In this document: piece after piece, positions 11,601 to 23,354 of the stretch
Position numbering within the stretch: the first letter of the stretch is position 1
Layout of the letters: every line of letters begins with the position of its first letter
DNA from: Zychaea mexicana
Taxonomy: Eukaryota > Mucoromycota > Mucoromycetes > Mucorales > Lichtheimiaceae
NCBI RefSeq assembly: GCF_025766255.1
Contig: NW_026516700.1
Span: 124,001-188,000 of the forward strand
Direction: 5' to 3'
Length of the DNA stretch: 64,000 bases
The notes under the pieces: generated by a model
Told to the model about the DNA's origin: nothing
The model's database searches: none
The model's input: only the letters and a program-made list of their open reading frames with translations
Position numbers and translations under genes: made by a program

Positions 11601-11940
11601 GACTACGACAACAAGCCCTCCACCCGTTCCACGTCGATCGCCACGACGACGGATCGACAGTGCTGAACAACAAATGCAACAACAACAGCAACAACATGTA
11701 GACAACCATCGAGCCAAACATATTTCGACGATCCATTCACGGAAAGACGCGTCGACCACGGACGTTTACTTTGCGCCACAACAGACACTCCCTAGTCTGC
11801 TCCAAATGATAGCGGATTCGGCACAGGAAGAGGAGCAGCAGCAGCAACAGGCCAAACGAAAGAAGCAGGCTTCGGTAGAGGAGCAATTGGATGAAATGAT
11901 GCGCTCATTCCAGCCACCTGTTGAACCTACAAAGTTCTAA
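8665..11940 (+). CDS. Large low-complexity protein of unknown function with repeated K-[ST]-[ML]-A-P-[ST] motifs
   Basis: Three-exon model (8665-9204, 9344-9932, 10037-11940) giving 1010 aa. The ATG at 8665 has an ACC before it. The first junction is the least certain; it was chosen because donor and acceptor are both phase 0 around a strong pyrimidine tract. The protein is mostly disordered Ser/Thr/Asn/Gln/Pro, with acidic runs. Ordered-looking islands are: an early block with D-L-P-R-D-F-R-A-S-L; a helical block around nt 9610-9750 (F-A-N-H-L then L-L-E-K-R-K); R-R-T-I-I-Y-V-P-P-D near nt 10940; and a C-terminal block with L-R-E-M-S-D-G-T-V-E-W-G-I-V near nt 11380. Pro-rich stretches (A-P-P-L-P-P) could bind SH3 domains, hinting at a polarity or cytoskeletal scaffold. 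I do not recognise the family. Confidence 0.72.
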
Positions 11941-12827
11941 CAGTTTCTTATGAACATGACAACTCTTTTAACATCATTGCATCCCCATCCCCCACCTAGT
12001 ACATTCTATTACTATTACTTTTACTATTGCCACTGCACCTACAATTACTACGCTAGTGTTACATGTATATTTATTACTACTACTTGTTTTTTAAACTCGC
12101 TTTTCTTTTTCCTAATGCTATTTGGTGACAACCCCGATCGGGAATTACACAGCATTTTGGCGTTTGTGTGTAAAAATATTCAATCATGAGCTATGTTTGT
12201 TTTGCCATCTTTCTTTATTCCCTTCAGATATATACACAAAGACTCTACTGATACCCCGGTTCTCTATTGATCTTAAATCTGAAGATCGTCCACTTGGCGG
12301 GCGCTCTGAATGAGCCGAGTGCTTAGATAGCAAAGTATAGTTTATACAGGCAACCCTCAAAAGAAAATGCCAGTTCTGTGAATTTAAATCAAAGAAAACG
12401 AGTAATGGGACGCGTATAGGATAAAAGTCACTTTCTGTTGCTTTTTCCTCTCTGTTCCTCTTGGTCCTATTGAAAATCTATAGAAAACAGAAAACTAAAA
12501 AACAAATCCAAATTATATCGTTGCTTGACCATCATCGGACCATGGGCGAATGACTTTTTTCTTCGCCTTCTTCTCTCTTTTAACCTTTTCTTCTTCTTTT
12601 ACTGCTATCCCTTTTGCCGAGAGAGAATCCCCCATCCCTCTCACGTTCTCAGAAAAAACATAAAGACGAAAAGCTCGAGTTGAGAAGAGGTTAACACTTT
12701 ACCTTTCCCGAGCCCCCATCCACGCAACTTGAGGACCGCATAGAGAACCGAAAAAACCATAGGAAATTTATATACACACACACACACAAAAAAAAAAAAA
12801 GAGTGAAGCCTACCGAAAAGAGGACCA
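11941..12827. promoter_or_regulatory. Intergenic region upstream of the first VTC gene
   Basis: About 0.9 kb holding the 3' UTR of the preceding gene and the promoter and leader of the first VTC gene. Pyrimidine-rich stretches occur at about 12555-12650. A short (CA)n run lies at about 12773-12788, followed by A-rich leader. I did not see a CACGTG Pho4-type site. Confidence 0.45.
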
Positions 12828-15152
12828 ATGAAGTTCGGCGCTGAATTGCAGGGCAAAATTCATGCACCGTGGCGACATGCTTACATGAACTACAACGAGT
12901 TGAAGCACGAATTAAAGCAGCGCCAGCTGAACAACAATAACAACGGATGGACCGAACGCGACGAACGCGACTTTGTCACGCGTTACGAGCAAGAGCTTGC
13001 CAAAGTCTACCGGTTTGTGGATGCCAAACTTACCGACATTAAGCGTCGAGTGAGTGCCTGTGAAAAGGCTCTCAGCAGTACGAGCACTGCACCCGCCGCC
13101 GCCGCCGACCACGACGACGGTGGCGGTCTTGCGGATCAACTTGCCGAGATTCTATTTCAAGTCAATGACTTGGCCCGATTCCATCGACTCAACTGTCAAG
13201 GATTTATAAAGATGGCGAAAAAACACGACCGCTGGACCCATTTAAGCAACTTGACGCAACACTATCACCAAACCCTCCAAAAGAAATGGCCTATCGAGAC
13301 GGACATGGCGCACCAGTTGGATCAAGTTGTTGTTCGCATCTCGTATGCAAACGTAACGTGTGAAGAAGGAATAGCAGGACCATTACCACCACCACGATCG
13401 TCGTCGTCACCGACAACCCTCTATAACGATCAAACGGCCTTTGAACGCGCAACGACAAAGTATTGGGTGCATCCGGATAATGTCACCGAAGTCAAATCCA
13501 TCATCCTGTTTCATTTGCCTGTCCATATCTACAACAAGGAAAAGCAGTACGAGGCCAAAGATGCAGCGATTTCATCTGTCTATTTCGATAATTCCAACTT
13601 TGACCTGTACACCGAACGATTGGAACGGACAAAAGGCGCAGAGGCCATTCGGTTTCGTTGGTATGGACAAGAGACCGACAGTATCTATGTCGAACGCAAG
13701 ACGCATCATGCAGAGTGGTTGGATGGCAACTCGGTCAAGGATCGGTTCATGCTGAATGAAAAGGAGGTGGATGCGTTTGTCCAAGGCAGCTACACGGCGG
13801 ATGCGATTGTTGCGGATATGCGTGCACGCAATAATAATAAAACCAAGAACAACCCTAATGATGAAGACACCCTCCAGCATCAGCATTTTGTGGCCAAGGG
13901 CGTCGAAAAATCATTCCGTGAGCGTCATCTAGAGCCCATGTGTCGCGTCTACTATAACCGTACAGCATTCCAACGACCCAACGACCAACGCTTACGGATT
14001 TCGCTCGACTGCAACTTGACATTTATCCGGGAAGACCAACTCGACGGCAAGGTGCGACGACCCCACAACAAGTGGCATCGCACGGACGTCAAAATCGACC
14101 ATCCTTTCCACCACGTCCATCCACGCGACATTCATCATTTCCCGTATGCGGTGCTTGAGACCAAGATCCAGACGCATCTGGGACAAAAGGTGCCGGCCTG
14201 GCTACAAGCGCTCCTCTCTTCCCATTTGGTGTACGAGGTGCCGCGTTTCTCAAAGTATCTGCATGGAGCCTCACACATGTTTCGAGATCAGGTACCCGTG
14301 TTACCGTGGTGGTTGGAAGAACTGGACAAGGACATTCGCAAGCCGCCGGTCTTTGGTGTAGGCTTGTCCCGCTCATTGAGTCTGCAGCCGCTGGTCAATG
14401 GCCATCATCGTCGTTCACTTTTCCAACCATCCTCCGCTGCCGCGCAACCACAACACGTGTCCATCAATCTTATGGGTGATGCAAAGAAAGGTGCTGCTGC
14501 TGCTACTACTACCACACGTAAAAAGTCATTGATGATGGCAGCGACGGGTAGAGCCAAGGATGATGACAAAAAGGGAGGCAATGGAGACCTATTGTCACGA
14601 TTCTATCCCAAACTGGTCGACAGCGGCAAAAAGTTCATCAGCAACAAGGAGACACCATCATCACAACAGCAACAACAACTACCACGTCCAATATCGCAAC
14701 GCATGATGAAGCGCACAGAGCCAAAGACGTTTTTTGCAAACGAACGCACGTTTATCTCCTGGCTACAGTTCTGTGCTTTACTGTTGACGGTGGCACTCAA
14801 CTTGCTGAACCATGGAGACCATATATCGCGTGTCATTGGTGCAGTGTTCATCATTATGGCGTCAGTTTTATGCTTGTAAGTAGTGTGTAGTGGGTTTGGG
14901 GTGGGGTGGGAGAGAGAAAAACAAACAAAAGAGACTTAAAAGCTCCCCTATTATAGTTATGCACTTGGACGGTACCAGTTCAGAGCGTATCAATTACGTA
15001 CAGGCCGATTCATTACGCGCTATGATGACTTGTATGGACCCACCATCCTATGCATCTGTCTGGTGACTGCATTGATCGTTAACTTTTATCTTCGGCTTCC
15101 CGCCATCACCCAACAATCCACTATAACACCACCACCACCACCTTCATCTTAG
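12828..15152 (+). CDS. VTC complex subunit, SPX-polyphosphate polymerase-DUF202 (tandem copy 1)
   Basis: Two exons, 12828-14875 and 14957-15152, give 747 aa. The vacuolar transporter chaperone complex polymerises phosphate from ATP and feeds polyphosphate into the vacuole. Domains: SPX at about 1-165 (M-K-F-G start, Y-N-E-L-K, and K-M-A-K-K-H-D for inositol pyrophosphate sensing); tunnel-shaped polymerase domain about 205-510; low-complexity linker; DUF202-type membrane domain from about 640 with three helices. Candidate active-site residues are K211, R275, R277, K291, R378, R390, E444 and K476. Their spacings match those I recall for yeast Vtc4 closely, so it looks catalytically competent. 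The single intron lies between the second and third halves of the membrane domain. Whether it is Vtc4 or Vtc2/3 cannot be decided by eye. Confidence 0.92.
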
Positions 15153-16179
15153 AACAAAGAACGCATCCCATTATTCTTCTTCTTCCTCATGCATTTGCCT
15201 TGTTTTTGCTCTCTCTGTCGCTAATCATCTTTTCAAAGAGGACCCCTTTCATAGTCTCAAAACATTATCATTAAAAAGCAGCATATATATATATAGTAAT
15301 GTAGAAAGCAACGTGCAGCCGGGATAACCATTTATATACTAGACTGAGCGCCCCCCCTCCCCACGAGAGAGAGTGAGAGAGATCACAACTCAATCTTTTT
15401 ATTATTCTACACTTTTGGGAGAGTGCATGACACGCATACTTTGTCTTTTTCCATCACTTTTTGCAATGGGTGCAACAGCAGCAGCAATAGCCAACATGCC
15501 AACATGCCAATGGAAACTCTAACGAAAACTGTTCTCCTTTTTATTCTCTCTTTTTCTCTAACCTTTGTCCGCGCTCGCTGGTGTAACCCAGCTATTAGGT
15601 AGTACATATATATATACCATCTAGTAAATAGTAGTAAGTGTCACTGCAAACACACGACGGATCGACCGACACATTATAGCGCACAATCAAGAGGATCAAC
15701 AGCATGAAATTATCGCAAGTTGCAGTGTTCGTGTCAGTGTAGTATAGTATCTCTTTGCGAACCCTGCAGCGTAAACGGAGCCAATCAAGAACGGAACCGT
15801 CAAGGCGTGGACAAGAACTCACCCTTTGAATGGGACCCTTTGCTCTTTTCGAAATTCGAGGGGGGGTGCTGTGAAATATGCAGGAGAGCACACTCAGAGA
15901 AAAAGACAGACATTGTAGGCAAGCTAGACGATAGAAATGAAAAGCGTTGTATAATTGTACCTATTTGATGTCTAGTGACGATGACAATGTAGACTAGCTA
16001 TGATGATGATATGAGCAAGCCGACCATTTCTCCTCTTGTATATTTCTTCTCCCTTTTACTCTCTCTCTCTTTAATACATATCTTCCTGTCCTAACTCTCC
16101 CCTTCTTCCTTTTCTCTCTCTCTGCTCTTCACATAGAGACATTGGTTTTTCCTTTTTCTTGAAAAGTAGTAGTAGAACC
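15153..16179. promoter_or_regulatory. Intergenic region between VTC copies 1 and 2
   Basis: 1027 bp with no gene. AT dinucleotide runs occur at about 15285-15297 and 15606-15615. A pyrimidine-rich stretch (16030-16140) precedes the second VTC start and probably marks its leader. Confidence 0.45.
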
Positions 16180-18644
16180 ATGAAATTTGGTGCACATTTA
16201 GCCGCAAGCATATTCCCACCATGGCGATCAGAATACATCCAGTACGACATGCTTAAGCTCCAGCTCAAGTCGCGTCAATTAGATCACACTTGGAACGACC
16301 AAGATGAAGCATGGTTCTCACAAACGGTGACAGCTGAGCTCAACAAGGTCGATGCCTTTCTCTCACGCAAACGCCACGAGCTCGAATCACGCATCAACTA
16401 TGGCGAACAAACCCTGCAAACGATCGCACGCAATTCGCCACCCCCGTCTCAACGAACAGACACAAACACTTTAAGCAACGAGCAAAATATAGCATCGTTG
16501 CAGCAAGCATTGATAGAAACCCTGTACGATACCAACGACCTCAGCAAATTCATCCGACTCAACTACACTGGCTTTCAAAAGATCCTAAAGAAACACGACA
16601 AGTGGACGCAGCTCAATCTGCGATCACACATGATTCCGCAGTTTCAACAGCGAGGCGTGGATAATCAGCGATTCGACGACTTGCTGGTCAGAATATCCCA
16701 GCTACGTGATCTGTGTCGGCTTTGCAGCAGGTCCACTACTCTGCAAGAAGAAGAAGAAGAAGAAGAAGAACGCGCTCATGCGGATAACAGTGACAACAAT
16801 AGCGATGTGGGTGATTTTGAAAGGGCGACAGAAAAGTATTGGGTGCACCCTGAAAATGTCACTGAAGTCAAGGCATTGTTGTTGTTTCATTTGCCGGTGT
16901 TGCGGTACAATGCCGATCATCCTTATGAGGAATCAGAAACGGCCATATCGAGCGTGTACATGGATAATCGACAGCATGATCTCTACACGGAGCGACTGCA
17001 GCGTGACGAGGGTGCCGAAGCGATCCGGTTGCGCTGGTAAACTATCCATGTTTGCGATAGAGAGATGACAAAGTCGGGGTGGGGGGAGGATGTGCTAATG
17101 TTCATATAAAAAAAATAAAATCATTCCGTTCAGGTACGGGGCTGAGACGACGCAAGATATCTATGTGGAACGCAAGACGCATCATGCGCCGTGGCTCGAT
17201 GGCCAAAAGTCCATCAAGGAGCGCTTCCGACTCGACGCAAGCCACGTTGACGACTACTTGGCAGGCCGATACACGCCCGAAATGGTAGCAGACAATGTCT
17301 TGTCACAAAAAAAGAAAAAGTCCGTAGCCGAAAAAGCAAAGTCCACCGCCACAAGTGTCTACGAATCCATCCGGAAGAGGAAACTCAAGCCAACCCTGCG
17401 CTGCTTTTATCATCGACTGGCGTTCCAAAGGCCAGGTGACCCACGACTTCGCGTGAGTCTTGACACCGATCTGACATTTATCCGTGAAAGAACAAAAGAC
17501 AACAAGAACAGGACCCCTTGCTGGCGACGTCCCGACGTCGGCATCGCTTATCCGTTCTATCATCTGGCCGACCCAACTGACGTGCACCGCTTCCCTTATG
17601 CCGTCCTGGAAACCAAGATCCAGACGCATCTGGGCCAGCAGGCGCCTGAATGGCTTACCCGACTTACCAACAGTCATTTGGTCCATCCTGTCCCGCGCTT
17701 TTCGAAATTTTTGCATGGTGCCTCTCAACTCGCTTACCAAAATCTTCCCCTGCTTCCATGGTGGCTCAGGTGTGTGTGTGTGTTTTCTTTTTTTTTGCCT
17801 GCATGATTATTTTGAAAGAAATGATGGCTGACTTTTTTTTTATTGATTTAGTGAGCTGCGCATCGATATCCGCAAGCCACGCACTGACCAGTTTGGCTTG
17901 TCAAGAACGGTCAGTCTGCGACCTTTGTTGGATGGCGGACTCGTGGCTATCGAAATCCCCCCTGATTCAACGACGACGACGACGACGATGCTGGATTCAA
18001 CAATAAAGAGAGATTCCGGCATGGCACCCTCTCTGCTTAAACCTTTACCAGCAACATGCGAAAAGAAGACACCGACATCATTATTACCACCCACACCATC
18101 AGGGACTCTTGATACACAATCACCTAGTACAGTCGATGAAACAAAGCGGAAAAAGAGCAACAGATTTTTTAAAAGGTGGCTCCCACGGCGTTGTCGCCGG
18201 TTTGGCAACAACAAGCTGCGGAGCAGCAGCAACAACAACAACAACAAGCCAGCACTACCTAGCGTCAAGGTTCGCGTAGAGCCGAAAACATTTTTTGCTA
18301 ACGAACGCACATTTATTTCTTGGCTTCAATTTTGCGCGCTGATCCTCACGATTTCCCTCAGCCTCATCAACTTTGGTGACCATGTCTCACAAGTGTGTGG
18401 CGGGTTCTTTCTCATCATTGCTGCACTCTTGGCAGTGTATGCACTCTGGCGCTACCAACACCGCGCACATCAGATTCGAACAAGAAGCAACACACGCTAC
18501 GATGATCTGTACGGTCCTGCCGCTTTGTGTATTTTACTCGTCGTTGCCATCATTGTCAACTTTAGTCTTAGATTTAATCAGCCTACCGCACCTGGATCAT
18601 CACCTTATCACGCTGCTGCTCCTGCTCCTGCTGCTAATCAATAA
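16180..18644 (+). CDS. VTC complex subunit, SPX-polyphosphate polymerase-DUF202 (tandem copy 2)
   Basis: Three exons, 16180-17036, 17134-17769 and 17852-18644, join in frame to 761 aa. The start is the ATG of M-K-F-G-A-H-L, matching the SPX opening of its neighbours. The SPX cluster is intact (Y-D-M-L-K, K-I-L-K-K-H-D-K). A Glu run lies between SPX and polymerase domain. Polymerase motifs are present: K-Y-W-V-H-P, I-R-L-R-W, V-E-R-K-T-H-H, R-P-G-D then R-L-R-V-S-L-D, L-E-T-K, F-S-K-F. The C-terminal membrane block begins at [14 protein letters not shown] and carries three hydrophobic helices. Intron 1 splits the W-Y of the R-W-Y-G motif, intron 2 follows the P-W-W-L segment. Expected on the vacuolar or ER membrane with the other VTC subunits. 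Confidence 0.92.
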
Positions 18645-19347
18645 ATCTCTTTTCCATTGTTGTTTGTATATATACTTGATTACATCATAGAGTAGTAGCA
18701 GTAGTAGCTATAGTATGTAGTAGCGGGACACAACATTTATTGATCATAGTCATTCAATAGCGTTATAGAATCGATTTATATAGTAACTAGTACTATAGTC
18801 AAAACCAAAATTCCCTTCAAATGTACATATCCGCAACATTCGATGCATCATCATCATCATCGTCACTTAAGAAACGGATAGATACCCTAATTCAGGAATA
18901 AGCAGAGCAGCATGAATTGTACACACAAGTGTTCTTGGGCTCCATCGAAGAATAACAAATGCGCAGCCATACATATGCGGGAATATAAAGAGAGAGAGAA
19001 AAAAGGAGAGCGTGATCGCATCAGTTTGCATGCAGCTAATGTCCCTGAAAATAGAGTTAAATCCAATCCGTAATCATTACAGCAAGTTCATACATAGTAA
19101 ATAACTAACAGCAACAATAGAACATTGAGATACTCAAGAATAACAACAGGTTGTGTTGTATATGTTTTGACGATCTGAGAAAGGTGTATGTATCACACAT
19201 TGAATGCCACTGTGTATGTAGCATATCTGTTGTATTCTCATCCAAACTGACAGCACCACGGTCCTTGTAGAGATTTGAGGCTTACGGCTCACTACTGAAA
19301 AGGCTGAAAGGGAGTGGGACTGTTTTCTTTTGACACGGTGTATATAG

Positions 19348-19369
19348 GTAGTAGTAGTAGTAGTAGTAG
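19348..19369. repeat. (GTA)n microsatellite
   Basis: About seven GTA units in the intergenic DNA between VTC copies 2 and 3. Confidence 0.85.
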
Positions 19370-19683
19370 CGGAACTAAAAGTAGCATACGTAGCACACCT
19401 TGGACGACGACGACGGCACATCAAGTTCTACGAGTTTTGCGCCATGTCGGACCCCAACGGTGATTGCGGAGAGGCTGAACCGGGAGTGGGTGGGTAGTAC
19501 AACAGCGCAGCAAGCAAAACAAAAACCAAAAGGGACAAGAAGAAGAAACCAGAAACAAGAAGGGGTTGGCAGCAATGTACTTTTCGGGCAAATAATGCAC
19601 TATTCGAACTATTAATACCCACAAAAGCAACTACCTCACTCAATCTCACCCCAATTAAGGAATCCAACGTGACACCCGGGCAA

Positions 19684-19707
19684 CACGGGTTGATTGGCTC
19701 ACCCGTG
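19684..19707. promoter_or_regulatory. Inverted repeat around a reverse CCAAT box
   Basis: The arms CACGGGT (19684-19690) and ACCCGTG (19701-19707) are perfect reverse complements separated by 10 bases that include ATTGG. It could be a dimeric regulator site upstream of VTC copy 3, or chance. It lies about 740 bp from the start codon. Confidence 0.3.
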
Positions 19708-20449
19708 AGGTAGTGTGCCCTCTCGTTTGGGTTCACTCAAATACGACACAATTCAGAATTTTTGCATGAAAGGAAACCTGCCCCTCCGCCCCCCCCTGCG
19801 TCATATGAACCGCCGCCAAATTATAGCTGGTGTACATATGTAATACTTATATTGCTATTATACACAGAGTGACTGATTTATATATATATATATATCTCTG
19901 TGTAATATACACGCCATTTGTTATATACAAAACCATAAGTGAGGGAGAGAAAGAGAACAAACATGCACCGTGCCAAAATAGGGCTAGCTGCCAAGTTGTC
20001 TCGGCCAAATAGCATTACGATGGAAGTGAGGGAACTAAATAAAGCTGTCACCAAAGCACTCTTTTTGTGTGCTTTCAAATGCGAGTCCAGGCAAGTAAAT
20101 AACTTTTACATCCAAGACGACACATGCAGTAAGCCTAGATTGTCGCCGTGCGTTGTATGTTTACTTTTGATGATGATGTTGATACTACAAAGAGAGAGAG
20201 AGACACACACAGAGCGAGCCACACGCCATAGTAAGCAAGGCCGCTGTTGTTTGTTGTTTGCCTTGCTAACTACTCCAATAAACTACTAGCCCGCCTTTCC
20301 CCCTCTCAACCCCACCGCCCCCCACTGAGTCCCAGTTCCCCTTTTTTCTCACTTTTCTCTCCAAGATATAATAATACCGCATCTTTCTTTTGCTCTTCCT
20401 CAACTTTTGCTCCTTCCTGCTTCAATTGCTAATTCCCCCACCAAATCGA

Positions 20450-21275
20450 ATGAAATACGGACTCGAGTTACAGGAGAACATCTTCCCTCCATGGCGCTTG
20501 TCCTATGTCGCCTACGATGTTCTCAAGCAGGAGCTCAAGAGTCGCCAGCTTGATCATGGATGGACGCAGCAAGACGAAGCCGACTTTGTCCATCTACTCG
20601 ACAACGAGCTGACCAAAGTGTACGACTTTATCAATGCCAAGCTTTCTGAAATCGACGCCCGTATCCTGTACTGCGAACGCACCATCCACACCTTGCACAA
20701 CAATCCCACAATGCAGACCGATGCGAGTTACAAGATCATGGACGAGGCCCTGACCGAAATCCTGTTTGATGTCAATGACCTGTCCAAGTTCACACGCGTG
20801 AATTATATGGCGATCCAAAAGATGCTGAAAAAGCACGACCGGTGGACCGGCCTGGATCTCAAGCAGGCGTTCGTGCAGAAATTGCGCGACAAGCCGCTGG
20901 ATAACCAACGGTTCGATGTCTCCATTGTCTATATTTCAGCACTACACGCTTTGTGCCGTAGCCGTGGCAACCGCCAGGCGTCGTCGTCGGACAACAAGAC
21001 GGGCATTAATGCCGACGGCGATCAAAATGCTTTTGAGCGTGCTACCGCCAAATACTGGATCCATCCTGACAACGTCACCGAGGTCAAGGCCATCATCATG
21101 CTGCATCTGCCTGTGCTTATCTTTAACCGTGACAAAAAGTGGGAGGTCGAGGATTCCGCCATCTCGTCCGTGTACATGGACAATGACAATTTTGACCTGT
21201 ACGCTGGCCGGCTTCAACGCGATGAGGGCGCCGAGGCTATCCGCCTGAGATGGTAACGTAATACAGTCTATATCC

Positions 21276-21308
<33 letters not shown>

Positions 21309-22997
21309 TAAAAATCTAGTCATAGTTAAACGCAGCCAACAACAACAACAACAACAGCCAAGTAGTAACAAACAAAAAAAATCTTACTTTGTGCTCCTCC
21401 CCCAACCCCCAATCCGCCTTTACGCTTGGTCTCCTGCATTAGGTATGGCCCGTATGACACCAAAAGTGTATTTGTCGAACGAAAAACACACCATGCATCA
21501 TGGCTACAGGGCGCATCCGTAAAAGATCGTTTCCGCCTGAGCGAGCCCGACGTGAATCCTTTCCTCCGGGGCGACTACTCTGCTGACCAAATCGCCAACG
21601 ACCTGCGAGCGAAAAAGGTCGATGAGCCCACAGTCGACAATGTCCATTTTATCGCCAGTGGCGTACAGACGTCGGTGCGTGAAAAAGAGCTGCGTCCCAC
21701 CTTGCGTGCCTTTTACAACCGCACTGCGTTTCAACTGCCCGACGACCAGAAGCTGCGTATCTCGCTCGACACCAACCTCACCTTTATCCGCGAAGACCAC
21801 TTGGACAGCACCTCTAGACGTCCCAAGGACAATTGGCGCCGTCCAGACGTCAGGATCGACTATCCTTTCTCGTATCTCCCCGACTCTGAGATCTTGCGCT
21901 TTCCATATGCTGTTTTGGAAACCAAGCTCCAGACCCACTTGGGTCAGGAACCACCTGCATGGCTCTCGTCGCTCATTGAGAGTCATTTGGTTCATGAAGT
22001 GCCACGCTTTTCAAAGTATCTTCATGGAGGTGAGTTTTTCTTTGTTTTGCTTTTCTTATTGACGGGGCGAATGGACTCTAACTTTTTGTGTTTGTATTTG
22101 TTTTTTTTTTCCCCCTCAGCATGTCACTTTTATCGCGAACGCCTTGCCCTTTTGCCATGGTGGCTGAGTGAAATGAATCAAGACATTCGAAAACCACGAG
22201 CAGAAAACATTGGTCTGACACGCTCAAAAAGCTTCAAGCCTTTGATTGATGGTCGCTACAGACGCGCCATGATCGAAGAAAAAGAGCGAGCCAACCAAGA
22301 CGCAGTGATGCGAAGCGGCCAGCCAGGCATTACGCTAGAGGATGCGACGCCCAACAGCCGAGAAGGATCGCCTGGTGCATTGTCGTCGAGTGAAACGCTG
22401 ACGAAATCAAGAACCCCTGAGCGGCGCAGATTAATCGATGACGACAGCGAAACTCCTGAATCCTGGAAACCTGTACAGAACACCCAGCAACAGCATTTGA
22501 CCGTCGATATGAAGCCTGGCAATACCACTGCACTCGGTACACCGGTCATGGTTCAAAGTCAATCATCGTCGTCGGTGAATAGGGCCAGCGGCAACAACAA
22601 CAAAAAGAAGAGCGGTCCGATGGCGTTCTTGAACTGGAACAACATGATAGAAGAAGGCGAGAGTAATAAGCGTCAAAAGGTCAAGGTTCGTGTGGAGCCC
22701 AAGGTCTTTTTTGCCAACGAGCGTACGTTCATTTCTTGGCTGCAGTTTTGTGCTTTGCTCCTGACCGTTGCGCTGAGCTTGCTCAATTTCGGTGACAATT
22801 CAGCACGTATCGTGGGCGGTATCTTCATTGGTCTTGCTGCCGTTGTCGCCATTTATGCGCTGTATCGCTTCGAGAAGCGCGCATGGATGATCAATCGCCG
22901 CGTCGATGGCCGATACGACGACCTGTGGGGCCCTGCTGTGCTCTGCACGCTCTTGGTGGGCGCGTTGATTGTCAACTTTTACTTGCGTTTCCATTAA
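20450..22997 (+). CDS. VTC complex subunit, SPX-polyphosphate polymerase-DUF202 (tandem copy 3)
   Basis: Three exons, 20450-21252, 21443-22029 and 22120-22997, give 755 aa. Intron 2 (22030-22119) is 90 nt and stop-free, so the genomic frame reads through it. Comparison with copy 1, which has L-H-G-A-S-H at this point, and the GTGAGT donor and CCCCCTCAG acceptor show that it is removed. SPX features Y-D-V-L-K and K-M-L-K-K-H-D-R are present. Polymerase motifs include K-Y-W-I-H-P, I-R-L-R-W then Y-G, V-E-R-K-T-H-H, R-T-A-F-Q-L-P, K-L-R-I-S-L-D, L-E-T-K and F-S-K-Y. The DUF202-type membrane domain starts at [14 protein letters not shown]. Intron 1 splits the same Trp codon as in copy 2 and contains a (GTA)n microsatellite. 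Confidence 0.92.
21275..21308. repeat. (GTA)n microsatellite in an intron
   Basis: Ten or eleven GTA/TAG units inside intron 1 of VTC copy 3. Confidence 0.85.
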
Positions 22998-23354
22998 ATT
23001 CTTTTATCTCTTTTATGTAATTAACAACAACAATCATTTTGCACTTTTCCCTCTCTCTCTCTCTTGCACACACTTCATGTACAGTTTTATTACTACCCAA
23101 ATCCTTGGCTATGTCTTTTTTAATCTCCCCCCCCTCCGCGCAAAATCTCTCTCTCATTGCACGTAGAATAGCCCGCTTTGTCTTAGTGTAAAAACATCAA
23201 CAATGCATTTATAACAAGACTTGACTTTTATGGTAACTTTTTAATTTACTGCTTTGATCTCCATTCAATGCATAGCTATAAAACAATAGAATGGACTAGC
23301 ATGGAAAAGAAAAAATAGTCTGTTGCCCAGGTTTCTTTCTTCGCGTACTTGCTA
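22998..23354. other. Short intergenic region between VTC copy 3 and F-box paralogue 2
   Basis: 357 bp without a gene, with a CT run at about 23051-23064 and TATA-like AT-rich sequence at 23276-23284. Both the VTC 3' UTR and the F-box promoter must lie here. Confidence 0.45.

Larger units (their letters stand above)
18645..20449. other. Intergenic region between VTC copies 2 and 3
   Basis: 1.8 kb with no supportable gene. It contains a (GTA)n run (about 19348-19369), a perfect 7-bp inverted repeat at 19684-19707 around an ATTGG (reverse CCAAT) core, AT repeats near 19881-19895, and a pyrimidine-rich stretch at 20290-20440 just before the third VTC start. Confidence 0.5.

Noticed and set aside
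22030..22119. Open frame running through VTC copy 3, which would give an extra 30 hydrophobic residues
   Set aside because: The segment has canonical donor, pyrimidine tract and acceptor, is 90 nt, and is absent from the other two copies, so it is an intron.
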